Numbered from the stretch's first letter, positions 7,401 through 14,882 are shown. The stretch: 64,000 nt of DNA from DASYTH01 sp045806965 (GCA_045806965.1 JBJMIG010000003.1:62001-126000), one strand, 5' to 3'. A program made the numbers and translations. The notes: generated by a model not told the origin, from the letters alone.

Positions 7401-8845
7401 ATCCCGAACCGCGCCGCCACCTCGGTGTTGACCTCCACGGGTGCGGGTGTGCCGGTGCGGTACGCGGGCAGGACGGCGTCCATGAGCGCGTCCGGGTCGA
7501 ACCCACCCCGCAGCGCGTCGGTGCGCCACAACCCGCGCAACGTCGCGTCGCTCGCGGCGGTGGTCTCGGTCTTGCCGGAGCGGGACTCGCGGGTCAGCAC
7601 CCGCGCCTCGGCGGCCGACACGTCGGCGTTGCTGTAACCCAACTGCTTCAACACTTCGGTGACCTGGTGACCGCGTTTGGAGAAGTAAACGATCGCCTCG
7701 TCCGGGACCTGCGCCACCTCCCACACCCCCGTGCGTCGGGAGCGGGTGAATGTGATGCCCAACTCGCGGTGCAGGCTGGCGCGGACCTGGGCCTGGGTGA
7801 CCTTGTCGATCGCCGGGGCGTGGCGCATCAAATCCCGACCCCCGGCCGCCACCGTGAGCCAGGTGCCGTCCGGCGCCTGCGCCATGTTCGCGATGGTGAT
7901 GTGCACATGCCAGTGCGGATCACCCACCACCGCCTCGCCCACCGGGCGCGCGGCCCGGTGGGTCACCACCCACCCCGAAAACCCGGCAGTCGTCTCCGTG
8001 CGGGCGGTGTGCCCGTCGCCGTGCTTGCCGCGCCGCACATAGGAGGTGCGGTCCTCCACCCACCCGAAGGTGCGCTCGATCGCGTCGGTGTATCCGGCTT
8101 CTACCCGGTCGATCAGCTCATCGGGCAGAAACGCCAGCAACAGGCTGGCCGACTTGGGCAACGTGATCCCGATGTCGAACCCCACGATCCCGACCGGCAC
8201 CCGCCGGGGCACCAACTCATAGGTGGGCATCCCCTCGGCGTCCAACACGGCTTTGCCGTCCTCGCCGCGCACCACCACCGACTCGAACAGGTTGCCGTAG
8301 ACGGCGATCAGGTCGATGTCCTGCCAGACCTGCTCGGCTTCCAACCCGGCCGCCGCCGCCAACGCCAACGCGTCATCCACGCGCAGCAGCGCGGCATCCC
8401 CACGGTTGGCCACCGCCCGCACGGCGGTGTTCCACCCGCAGCGCTGCTTGGGCGTGGTGAACAACTCCACCGGGTCGGTGATGCCGCGCTCGGCCGCTGC
8501 GGCCTTCACCGCGGCTACCAGCGGTCCCAACGCGACCTTCGCATCCGCCGGCACCGCGACCTTCGGCGCCACCAACTGTTCCCCGCTGTCCGGGCGCCGC
8601 CCGGCCATGATCGCCCGCGCCAGGTCGAACTGGTCGGCGGTCAACTCCGCCCCGGCCACCATGCCGTCCACCCCGAACACCGGCAGTCCCCGGCCGATCC
8701 ACCGCAACGGCCGCTCCCGCCCATCCACGTGATACCGGAACCGGGCATCCGAGCCGCAGCCGTGGCCCGGCTGGATGATCCCCAACCGGTAATCGATCTG
8801 CGCGACAGACCCACCGTAAATCGGTGTGACGTATGCCAACCGCAA
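4445..8845 (-). CDS. MobF-family (TrwC-like) conjugative relaxase-helicase
   Basis: About 1466 residues. The TrwC relaxase domain lies in the N-terminal third, with the metal-binding histidine cluster in GDPHWHVHITIANMAQ near residue 312 and an upstream FDIGITLPKSASLLLAF block. A RecD-like helicase follows, with Walker A GPPGTGKTT near 646 and Walker B VLVVDEAN near 712, then EVGDPKQLRG. The C-terminal 400 residues are Gln/Arg/Glu/Ala-rich and probably coiled coil. Such enzymes nick oriT, stay bound to the 5' end and unwind the strand for transfer. The start is TTG at 8845 or, with better spacing to GGGGGA, TTG at 8839. No transfer ATPase or T4SS gene accompanies it here. Confidence 0.93.
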   Translation of the reverse strand: MRLAYVTPIYGGSVAQIDYRLGIIQPGHGCGSDARFRYHVDGRERPLRWIGRGLPVFGVDGMVAGAELTADQFDLARAIMAGRRPDSGEQLVAPKVAVPADAKVALGPLVAAVKAAAAERGITDPVELFTTPKQRCGWNTAVRAVANRGDAALLRVDDALALAAAAGLEAEQVWQDIDLIAVYGNLFESVVVRGEDGKAVLDAEGMPTYELVPRRVPVGIVGFDIGITLPKSASLLLAFLPDELIDRVEAGYTDAIERTFGWVEDRTSYVRRGKHGDGHTARTETTAGFSGWVVTHRAARPVGEAVVGDPHWHVHITIANMAQAPDGTWLTVAAGGRDLMRHAPAIDKVTQAQVRASLHRELGITFTRSRRTGVWEVAQVPDEAIVYFSKRGHQVTEVLKQLGYSNADVSAAEARVLTRESRSGKTETTAASDATLRGLWRTDALRGGFDPDALMDAVLPAYRTGTPAPVEVNTEVAARFGISLEDLVTALTDPERGLTAHARRFSHLDAIAAVADALPYGAEIADVERLTGMALAHPAFVALPDAGTEMVGGPGAHTQLAGAHQMSGGQLYTTYDVIQVERTILGAATAANDAQDRARVPVATVDGAVSVVEAAQGFALSAEQRAVLRAVTLTGRAVQAVEGPPGTGKTTLMRAARVAWEAAGYQVAGAATAVVAAQNLAAESGIRARTVAQWLWRIDNRDGLAGIDVLVVDEANLTNDRDRARLYQAAALTGTKIVEVGDPKQLRGVGVGSMFGYLHQALGGPRITENRRQRQADERAALTAYREGRYVEALHAWARLGGVVATETPDEAVAAMVGTWLGLRMGAPDPHTLTAGLVMLAATNDQVQRINDATQAVRAARAELGPDATFRLPAGKQVRFHVGDLVLIRRNDRHQQAVTGDVVLNGYRGVITAITPDGVEVAWRDPAAERDAPLSTAVLSPGYIAQGGLELGYALTAHKAEGLTVGGTWQRPDRSTNHGSVLVYAPGLDNPGLYVSLSRDKGQVMLFGARAELEDEREELLYGPPRNQQELTDRVIAALAEQAAATATTANDLPVLVDLGHAPADPTGTTASANPARPGQRPHHAPQPQPQPHRQRDQERERERVGFTEEQRQRWRELRERAVAALAAGDQDAYRSVQAERRALREEVDPGRATRRPRSEVGNEAREAERLRLRAQWEARPHARLSNNQLAQAIGEAEQSQARAVAAAEQARHELTKREPAVTAGHGPRVLLLDTELDRVRHRAALQDQTEQTVHRWRAARDLTERAGRRAVDSKIAAEESRWWQPGRRDRLRAEAAAERAVADRAHTEAVELDRLIGGLQEQLGGRGWDRAREQAQAQRAEAAYPQDRDRAQRADEAELGGVRDRISSQQSIALDAGSRRDELLAEQQLRGSMPQPQRIAESAWRVEATQAEQLVQLQQAVRQLQAEAAAPAPLEAEVEVERDYLQRSLSEHAYEIDRDGPSLGL

Positions 8846-8893
8846 TTCCCCCGATACCCACGGTCACCGTTTCTTCGCCCTCCCGACGAAGAT

Positions 8894-8932
8894 CATTTCC
8901 AGTATCCCGATAGGGATACCTTACCGGAAATG
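8894..8932. promoter_or_regulatory. Nested inverted repeat upstream of the relaxase (oriT or operator candidate)
   Basis: The outer arms CATTTCC / GGAAATG are perfect. The inner arms GTATCCC / GGGATAC are perfect around a GATA loop. The whole lies about 50-90 bp before the relaxase start. Relaxases of this family usually act at inverted repeats beside their own gene, so this is the best oriT candidate. An operator for relaxase expression is the alternative. Confidence 0.5.
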
Positions 8933-9122
8933 GGAGTGGGACGGATGGTGAGAGGGGATTGTGGGTGAGTGTAATGGGACGTCGTAGGTTGGAATCGGGG
9001 GGATTGGATTGGGTGGACGGGGGATGTTGTGGTTGGGGTGACGGGGTGGGAGTTGGCCCGCTTGGGCGGCGAGCGCTTGTGCTGACGGGTCGGCTTGGCT
9101 GTCGTGGACGTGACTGTGTCGC

Positions 9123-9128
9123 TAGGAT
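9123..9128 (+). promoter_or_regulatory. -10 element of a leaderless gene
   Basis: TAGGAT ends 6 bp before the GTG start at 9135 and no ribosome site is visible, the usual picture for a leaderless actinobacterial mRNA. No clear -35 box is seen. Confidence 0.45.
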
Positions 9129-9134
9129 TGCGGC

Positions 9135-9950
9135 GTGGCCCCGGACCTTCGCAGCCAGCCGTGCGACGAGGTGATCGCCCGTGTCCAGTCCGCTCTGGAC
9201 ACGAAGTTTGATCCTGCTACGGAGGTGCGCAAGCGTCGCTCTGTTGGGTTTCAGACTGACCGTAATACGTGGGTGCGGATAGAGGTTCGGAGTCTGGAGC
9301 GAATTGACGGGCAGGGTTGGAACGGGGTGGAGTGCGCGGCGGTTCTGCGGGGCGTCGCGAAGCCGGACTGGGTTCAGGGATTGTCGTGGGTCGACGCTGA
9401 ACGCGGTGTTGCGTGGCGGGCGGATGAGACGGAGTTCATCGCCGATCGGCCGATCAAACCGGGTGGCATCCTGACCGTTGAGCCGGAGCTGGACGAGTCG
9501 TGGTGGGCGACGTTGAACGCGTCGCTGACCGCATTGGCTGGGCAGGCGACGACTCGGTTGGCGGTGCCGCAGGGACGGGTCACCGAGCGGATCGAGCGGG
9601 TGTTTCCGGGCCAGGTGGGCACCGTGGTAGATGAGTGGGCGCCTGCGCATGGGGATCTGGCGTGGGCGAATCTGACTGCTCCGGACTGCTTCCTGTTGGA
9701 TTGGGAGGACTGGGGGATGGCGCCGCGCGGGTATGACGCGGCCTGCTTGTGGCGGGAGTCGTTGGCGGTGCCGGCGCTGGCCGAGCGGGTCCGCCGGGAG
9801 CGCCGGATTGAGCTGGACAGCCGGTCGGGCAAGCTCGCTCAGCTCTACGTCTGCGCGGGCATTGTCGGTGCTACGGCCGACTACGCCGGGCCGCACTTGG
9901 AGCCGGCTAAGGCGGCGGCTGTCGAGCTACTCAGCGATCTTCGGGCATGA
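9135..9950 (+). CDS. Aminoglycoside-phosphotransferase-like kinase
   Basis: 271 residues from GTG 9135. The C-terminal half has the APH/choline-kinase catalytic pattern: HGDLAWAN at 172-179 (catalytic Asp and metal-binding Asn) and LLDWEDWG at 187-194 (second metal-binding Asp). The N-terminal lobe is poorly conserved (FQTDRNTWVRIEVRS). The family phosphorylates aminoglycosides, choline, homoserine or other small hydroxyl substrates. It converges on the JmjC gene with overlapping ends (9931-9950) and sits beside the lasso cluster. It may modify the product, give self-protection or be unrelated. Confidence 0.75.
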   Translation: MAPDLRSQPCDEVIARVQSALDTKFDPATEVRKRRSVGFQTDRNTWVRIEVRSLERIDGQGWNGVECAAVLRGVAKPDWVQGLSWVDAERGVAWRADETEFIADRPIKPGGILTVEPELDESWWATLNASLTALAGQATTRLAVPQGRVTERIERVFPGQVGTVVDEWAPAHGDLAWANLTAPDCFLLDWEDWGMAPRGYDAACLWRESLAVPALAERVRRERRIELDSRSGKLAQLYVCAGIVGATADYAGPHLEPAKAAAVELLSDLRA

Positions 9951-11139
9951 GCAGCCCGACGTAACCGGTGGCCAGTTCGCGGGTCAGCTCGGCGCAGATG
10001 TCCTCGTCGAACAGGACCTGAGTCAGGAATGCGGCGTCTACGCCAGTGTCGGCGGTGACCTTGTCGATCGCCGCCGGGCGTCCGCTGAGCAGGTGGCGCA
10101 GCGCGGGCCAGGCCGAGTCGGCGAAGACGATTTCCTTGCCGGCAGCCCGGACGTTGACGGCGTTGTCGGTTCGCTGGATGTAGGGCGGGAACTCGGTGAT
10201 GCACACAGCCTCGGCGGGCGCGCCGAAGATGCCGCGGGTCATGATGTGACGTGCTGGTGGGGTTTGTTCGTCGCGGATGCGGAGGTAGTCCGGCCACGGG
10301 TTGTCGGCGATGAGCAGGGCGGTGGCTTGGTTGAGGGTGCGCTGCGTGGCGGCTTGCTCGCTTGGGGCGTCCCAGCGGTTGAGGTCGTCGCGGAACAGTT
10401 CGTTGGTGCGGGCGTGGTCGGCCAGCCAGGTCAGCCAGTGCACGCCGGTTCGTTTGGTCAGGCCGAAGGTGATGTGCAGGCTGTAGCCGCTGCCCCGTTT
10501 CTGACGGGTGGCCTGGTGCCAGCAGCCGCGCGGGATGTGCATCACCTCTCCGGCGCGCAGCGTGCCGGACCACAGCACCTTGCCGGGCGGGTCGAGATTG
10601 GGTGCGGCGTCGCGGTACATCGGCACCGGACGGCTGCGGCCGCGTACCTCCCAGGACTTCTCGCCGGCCGCCTGGACGATGATCACGTCGTGGTCATCCC
10701 AGTGCAGCTTGAACCCGGCGGCCTCACCGGTGGTGAGGTAGGTGTTGACCTGCACCAGTTCGTGCGACCACCACTGCAACGCGCGGCAGGCCACTTCCAT
10801 GGTCGGGTCGTAGGTGTTGAGCTCGTCCACGACCAGGGTGCAGCCGGAGCGCAGCAGCTCGCCGAGGCGACGCATGTCGGCCATGGGGGTCTGGCCGCGT
10901 CGGGCGGTGGCGGTGGTCAGGTAGCGGTGCGGGTGCAGGAACTCGCCGTCGACCAGGATTTGCAGACGGTGCGGGGCGAGGCTGCGGCGCATGACCAGGT
11001 CGAGCAGCCGCGTGGGGGTGAGCAGTCGCGCGCAGAGGTCGCGTTCGGGCAGCGCGCCGCGGGTGAACTCGCGGCCCAGCGCGTCCGGGCCGGTCCAGTC
11101 GAGTGCCTTCTCGATGCCGGCCACGAGGCGGTGATCCAT
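9931..11139 (-). CDS. JmjC/cupin-4 Fe(II)-2-oxoglutarate oxygenase
   Basis: 402 residues from ATG 11139 with a CAGGAG ribosome site. The ferrous-iron triad of the cupin-4/JmjC family is visible: HWD at 146-148 and the distal His208 in GEVMHIPRGCWHQA. The surrounding sequence (YLTTGEAAGFKLHWDDHDVIIVQ) matches ribosomal-oxygenase-type proteins, which hydroxylate protein or peptide side chains. A winged-helix-like C-terminal part follows. It is the last gene of the lasso-cluster strand and is separated by a hairpin from a 42-aa peptide gene just upstream. Hydroxylation of one of the two peptides is the most economical role. Confidence 0.85.
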   Translation of the reverse strand: MDHRLVAGIEKALDWTGPDALGREFTRGALPERDLCARLLTPTRLLDLVMRRSLAPHRLQILVDGEFLHPHRYLTTATARRGQTPMADMRRLGELLRSGCTLVVDELNTYDPTMEVACRALQWWSHELVQVNTYLTTGEAAGFKLHWDDHDVIIVQAAGEKSWEVRGRSRPVPMYRDAAPNLDPPGKVLWSGTLRAGEVMHIPRGCWHQATRQKRGSGYSLHITFGLTKRTGVHWLTWLADHARTNELFRDDLNRWDAPSEQAATQRTLNQATALLIADNPWPDYLRIRDEQTPPARHIMTRGIFGAPAEAVCITEFPPYIQRTDNAVNVRAAGKEIVFADSAWPALRHLLSGRPAAIDKVTADTGVDAAFLTQVLFDEDICAELTRELATGYVGLLMPEDR

Positions 11140-11162
11140 GACAACTCCTGTGTCGATGGGTA

Positions 11163-11199
11163 GGGGAGATTCTGCGGAGGATGGGCGCAGAATCTCCCC
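11163..11199 (-). terminator. Perfect 14-bp hairpin between the 42-aa peptide gene and the JmjC gene
   Basis: GGGGAGATTCTGCG (11163-11176) and CGCAGAATCTCCCC (11186-11199) form a perfect stem with a 9-nt loop. No long T run follows, so it may be a partial terminator or an RNA-stability element. The layout copies the hairpin after the lasso precursor gene. Confidence 0.7.
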
Positions 11200-11216
11200 C
11201 GTGAAATGGGAATTAC

Positions 11217-11345
11217 TCAGTGCTCACGCGGTGGCGGGTCTTTGGTTTCCCCGTCGTCTTGTCCGTCGGACGCCTGCACCTCGGTGCGGTCCTGCACGAC
11301 CGGCAGGCTGTCGACGCTGACCACCAGGTTGTCGGTTTCGGGCAT
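11217..11345 (-). CDS. 42-residue peptide, possible second RiPP precursor
   Basis: This ORF is small but has one of the best ribosome sites in the window (AGGAGGTG, 7 bp before ATG 11345). The product starts MPETDNLVVSVDSLPVV and ends GETKDPPPREH. It has no cysteine, no signal peptide and no membrane segment. It starts about 100 bp after the acetyltransferase gene and is followed by a perfect hairpin and then the JmjC oxygenase gene. A short, strongly translated peptide cut off by a hairpin from a tailoring enzyme is the classic precursor arrangement. The Asp/Pro/Lys/Arg/His-rich tail offers hydroxylation sites. Function is inferred from context only. Confidence 0.65.
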   Translation of the reverse strand: MPETDNLVVSVDSLPVVQDRTEVQASDGQDDGETKDPPPREH

Positions 11346-11449
11346 CGCTGTTCACCTCCTCTCGCCTTGTCGGGCACCGGATTGAGGGCGTACGGAGGCG
11401 CGAGTCGTTTGTTGAGAAGACGACTCGGGCGCTCGTTGTTGGCTGTGGC

Positions 11450-12049
11450 TTATGCGCCGGGGTTCATCATCTGTTTGATGCGCGAGGGGCCGGGAAAGTC
11501 GGCGGGGATGGCATCCATGAGGACCTCGTCGCAGGGCTCGCCGAGCCAGTAGCCGGACTGGCGGCGTTGGCCGATGGTGCGGAAGCCGGCCCTCTCGTAG
11601 GCGAGGACCGCGCCCGCGTTCGGGGCGAGCACGGCGAGGTGGATGCACCGCAGGTTGGTGACGTGGAAGCCGTAGTCGAGGGTGAGCTGGGTGGCCTCGG
11701 TGCCGATGCCCTGGCCACGGTGGGCCGCGTCGCCGATGAGGATGAAGTACTCGGCGATGCGCACCCGGTGCTCGATGAGCAGCGAAGTCGTGCCCACCGG
11801 CACGGGGTGCGGGCCGGTGAGGTCGTAGATGGTGAAGCGGGCCTGATCGAAGGTGTTCTTGACCTGGTAGCCGATGCCCTCGGTGCGTGCTTGGAGCGAT
11901 TCCGGGGTTTGTTGTCCGTAGCCGATTCGGACGCGCGGGTCGTTTTCCCATCGCCAATAGGATTCGACCAGATCGGGGTCGTAAGGGCCGAGTGCGGCCT
12001 TGTCGCCGGTGAGCCAGAGCAGGGTTTCCGTGCTGGTTGATTCGCTCAT
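11450..12049 (-). CDS. GNAT acetyltransferase, probably acetylates the lasso peptide
   Basis: 199 residues from ATG 12049, overlapping the end of the RRE-protease gene by 4 bp. The acetyl-CoA binding loop RGQGIG lies at 111-116 in GDAAHRGQGIGTEA, and the rest fits the RimJ/RimL-like branch (YWRWENDPRVRIG). In the albusnodin cluster a GNAT enzyme acetylates the core lysine, and the core peptide here has a lysine at the equivalent position 10. Tight coupling to the lasso maturation genes supports the same role. Confidence 0.85.
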   Translation of the reverse strand: MSESTSTETLLWLTGDKAALGPYDPDLVESYWRWENDPRVRIGYGQQTPESLQARTEGIGYQVKNTFDQARFTIYDLTGPHPVPVGTTSLLIEHRVRIAEYFILIGDAAHRGQGIGTEATQLTLDYGFHVTNLRCIHLAVLAPNAGAVLAYERAGFRTIGQRRQSGYWLGEPCDEVLMDAIPADFPGPSRIKQMMNPGA

Positions 12050-12804
12050 GGTTGACCGCCTCCTTGACGACGTTCGGGAATGGTTCTGAGGATGGTGTAG
12101 TGCCGTGTTGATGGCGGTTCGGCAACCGGACCGGCGTCGGTGGACTCTATCCAGGCGTGCAGTCGGATCGGGTCACCCCTCACTCCGTGGCACCAGGTCA
12201 CCCTGCGCCGCAGGGCCGCCAGGGTGAGTACGGCGCCCACGGATTCCTCCAGGCACGCCGCCCGGCCGGGGGCGAACTGGCCGACTCGGCGCACGGCATT
12301 GACGGCGTGCAGTGCTTGTGCGGAGCTGGCCGGATGCGCGGCCCGCCGGCAGGCCCAGTCGACCAGCCGCAGCAGTCGGCGCAGTCGCGTTCCGGCGGGA
12401 CCGACGTGCTTGATGGCCAAGGTGATCGCAAGGGCGACTCCAGCGACGATCACCAGGTAACCGGAAGTTCTGGCGGTCGGTGTGTGCGCTTCTGGGGCCT
12501 CCTCGGTGCCGAAGACCAGCCGCCAGGGTTGGGCGGTCCGCGGTGGTTCCCAGGCACGCGGCCGGTCGGTGGCGGTGAGCAACTCTGCTGTGCGGAGCTG
12601 CTTCAGCAGCACGCTGGCGGTCGGCGGGTCAAGCGCGGTGGCGGTGCTGGTGTCACCGCTGGCGGCCAGGTCGGCCCACCAGCGGGCCGAGTCGCCGATC
12701 AGCGTGTGCACGCCACCGGTGCGGTAGTTGATCAGCACGGTGGCTGGTCCGAGGTCGCATCCGGCGACGTGATCGGGTGCGGTGACATACCGGAGATCTG
12801 TCAC
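12046..12804 (-). CDS. Lasso-peptide RRE-protease fusion (B1-B2)
   Basis: 252 residues from GTG 12804, which overlaps the cyclase stop codon as GTGA. Residues 1-80 form a PqqD-like recognition element (VTAPDHVAGCDLGPATVLINYRTGG) that would bind the leader. A hydrophobic stretch lies at 114-133. The C-terminal part is a transglutaminase-like cysteine protease with Cys184 (GRAACLEESVGAVLTLA) and His216 (IRLHAWIE). It removes the leader before cyclisation. Most actinobacterial lasso clusters split B1 and B2; here they are fused. Confidence 0.9.
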   Translation of the reverse strand: MTDLRYVTAPDHVAGCDLGPATVLINYRTGGVHTLIGDSARWWADLAASGDTSTATALDPPTASVLLKQLRTAELLTATDRPRAWEPPRTAQPWRLVFGTEEAPEAHTPTARTSGYLVIVAGVALAITLAIKHVGPAGTRLRRLLRLVDWACRRAAHPASSAQALHAVNAVRRVGQFAPGRAACLEESVGAVLTLAALRRRVTWCHGVRGDPIRLHAWIESTDAGPVAEPPSTRHYTILRTIPERRQGGGQP

Positions 12805-14642
12805 GCCGCCCCACCTTGCTCCTGATTGGGCGCTACCGGTTCCCAGGCCACGGGTGTCGCGGTGTCGAGAGCACGCAGCCACGCCTCGGTCGCGACGACG
12901 TGTTGCACGGTGGTGAACGCATCCGCTACCCCGGCGGCGGCCAGGGACAGCGTCTGCCGGAAGGCGGCGGGATCGACCAGGCCGGCCGCGGCGAGGTGGC
13001 CATTGGCGAGGATGAGCAGCGCCGGCAGGTTGGCGCGGATGCCGCCGTAGTAGTCCGAGGTGAAGGTGCCTTTCGTGGTGCGCGCGGTCAGCATCGGCGG
13101 GAACAGATCCCGCATGGCGGCGCGCAGGATCGGTTTGAAGTGGGCTGGCCCCGGCCGGGCGTCCAGCGGCACGGCCAGGTAGGTGTCGATCACGCGGGAG
13201 TCGAGGAACGGGTTGTGCAGGGCGATCCCGTGCTGCTCGGCGAGTTGGACGTCAGCGCGGGCGGTCCGGCCCACTGTGTGCATCACCTCCGCGATCAGTA
13301 CGGCGGTGTCGACGTCGCCTCGGGCGCGGGTGTCTCGGTTGGCGATGTCGGCGGCCAGGTCGGCGGCGAGGTCTCGGGTTCGCCGGGTCGCCCATGCCGG
13401 TGGCGGCGTGGTGGGCAATGACCAGGTCCCGGCCGGCGGTGTCTGGGAGATCCGCTGCGGATCGGTGCGCAGAGTCTGCACCCAGGCGTGCAGCGCGCTT
13501 GCCGGTCGGGTGTGCGCGGTGCGGATGGCGTCCATCAGCAGCGGCCATGCTGCGACGCGTCGCAGCCGTGCCCAGGCGATCGTCTCGCGCAGCGCTCGCC
13601 GATATCGGCGGTGGGCCACCAGGTCGGCGAACATGCTTGACGGTGCGGTGAGCAATCCGTCGCCGCCGTCGCCGGTGAGATGGCAGTCCGACCCCAGTTC
13701 GTCGCGCATCCAGCGAAGCTGGGCGGCGAACCGGGTGTGCGCGACCGTGGACGGGGCCGGCTCGTCGGTGACCGGCAGGTCGTCCAGTGCGGAGTACGGC
13801 ACCTGATCGGCGGTCAGCGGCATCAGCCGGTGGTCGACGCCAGGGTGGTGGGCGGCGGCACTCCGCGCATAGGTGAGGTCTCCGCCGTCGGTGACTCCGT
13901 CCGGGTGCACCGTCACGCCGATCATCGACCGGTCCGGGTTGAGCCGCTCGGCCGCCAGCAGCGCGAGCGAGGTCGAGTCATAGCCGCCGGACAGATCCGC
14001 TGTCGGCGTGGACGCGGGCACGACGCGAACCGCGACCGCGGCGCACAGCTCCTGGCGAAGCCGTGCCGCGTGGTCGGCTTCCACGGGCTGGGGGTGCCAG
14101 GTTCTCAACTGGTCGACCTGGCCCGATACCGGGATGTGGGCGCGGTGCGCGGCCGGGACGAGGCAGATGTCGGCGAACGCCGAACGCGTGCCGGTCAGGG
14201 CCGGCGCTTCGGGAGCCAGCAGCGACGCAGCCAGTAGATGCTCGTTGAGCCGGTGGTTGGTAAGTGCCGCCAGCGCGCGGGAGCTGGACGCCCAGTAGGT
14301 GCCGGTGCTGGTGACGAGGGTGTAGAGCGGCAGCGCTCCACCCAGGTCCGTCCACAACACGGTGTCCCATGCGGTGACTTGGACGACGACATAGCTGCCC
14401 GACCAGCGCCACAGAACGTCATCGGGCACACCGTGTGTGGCCAGCGCCGCGACGGCGCCGGCCGGTGCGCCGCAGGGGCCGATCACCGCGATGCCTCGAT
14501 ACCCGGTGAGCGCGGTCCGCACCTCGTGGGCTGGCCAATCGCCGAGCAGCCAGCAGTCCTTGATGGCAGGCCACATCGGCCGGGCGCCCACTGGTGCGTG
14601 GGGCGCTGGGCCGGAGCCGCTGAAACCGCCGAACCACAACAT
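12801..14642 (-). CDS. Lasso-peptide macrolactam synthetase (asparagine-synthetase-like C protein)
   Basis: 613 residues from ATG 14642. The N-terminal glutaminase-like part (to about 200) lacks the initial catalytic Cys, as usual for lasso cyclases. The synthetase domain has the ATP pyrophosphatase loop SGGYDST at 218-224 and a conserved LTGDGGDGLL. It adenylates the Glu/Asp side chain of the core and closes the ring on Gly1. It follows the precursor gene after a strong hairpin and overlaps the B gene, so the order is A-C-B. Confidence 0.92.
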   Translation of the reverse strand: MLWFGGFSGSGPAPHAPVGARPMWPAIKDCWLLGDWPAHEVRTALTGYRGIAVIGPCGAPAGAVAALATHGVPDDVLWRWSGSYVVVQVTAWDTVLWTDLGGALPLYTLVTSTGTYWASSSRALAALTNHRLNEHLLAASLLAPEAPALTGTRSAFADICLVPAAHRAHIPVSGQVDQLRTWHPQPVEADHAARLRQELCAAVAVRVVPASTPTADLSGGYDSTSLALLAAERLNPDRSMIGVTVHPDGVTDGGDLTYARSAAAHHPGVDHRLMPLTADQVPYSALDDLPVTDEPAPSTVAHTRFAAQLRWMRDELGSDCHLTGDGGDGLLTAPSSMFADLVAHRRYRRALRETIAWARLRRVAAWPLLMDAIRTAHTRPASALHAWVQTLRTDPQRISQTPPAGTWSLPTTPPPAWATRRTRDLAADLAADIANRDTRARGDVDTAVLIAEVMHTVGRTARADVQLAEQHGIALHNPFLDSRVIDTYLAVPLDARPGPAHFKPILRAAMRDLFPPMLTARTTKGTFTSDYYGGIRANLPALLILANGHLAAAGLVDPAAFRQTLSLAAAGVADAFTTVQHVVATEAWLRALDTATPVAWEPVAPNQEQGGAA

Positions 14643-14673
14643 TGCGTGTATGCGCTTTCTTGCCAGGGGTGGA

Positions 14674-14722
14674 TTCTGTGGCGGCGCCCATGCGCGACGT
14701 GAAGAGGGGCGCCGCCACAGAA
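14674..14722 (-). terminator. 16-bp hairpin between lasso precursor and cyclase genes
   Basis: The perfect stem TTCTGTGGCGGCGCCC / GGGCGCCGCCACAGAA (14674-14689 with 14707-14722) has a 17-nt loop. It starts about 10 bp after the precursor stop. In many RiPP operons such a hairpin partly ends transcription or protects the upstream mRNA, so that more precursor than enzyme is made. Confidence 0.8.
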
Positions 14723-14731
14723 AGCGAGGAA

Positions 14732-14872
14732 TTAGTTGTACTGGCGGCGCTTGTCCTCGCCGCCGCGTCCGCCTTGGCCCAGGGTCAGCTCGGCGGCGTC
14801 ACCGAGCGACACGAGCCCGACCGGCTCTCCGGCACTGTCGTTCTGCTGCGGTTGGTCGAACTGAATCTCCAT
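14732..14872 (-). CDS. Albusnodin-like lasso precursor peptide
   Basis: 46 residues from ATG 14872, with AGGAGGT 6 bp upstream. The leader is about 31 residues and ends ELTL, with Thr at -2 as usual for lasso leaders. The predicted core is GQGGRGGEDKRRQYN. From memory the albusnodin core is GQGGGQSEDKRRAYNC, so the GQGG start, the EDKRR block and the YN end are shared. Gly1 with Glu8 or Asp9 would close the ring, and Lys10 matches the acetylated lysine of albusnodin. The core here ends one residue earlier and lacks the terminal Cys. Confidence 0.88.
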   Translation of the reverse strand: MEIQFDQPQQNDSAGEPVGLVSLGDAAELTLGQGGRGGEDKRRQYN

Positions 14873-14882
14873 TCCGTACCTC

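Noticed and set aside
6158..8968. A 936-codon open frame on the plus strand
   Set aside because: It is the antisense of the MobF relaxase gene, a result of high-GC third-position bias; its translation is Arg/His/Pro-rich and has no recognisable domain.
11217..11345. The 42-aa peptide as a lanthipeptide or sactipeptide precursor
   Set aside because: It contains no cysteine, so thioether-based classes are ruled out.
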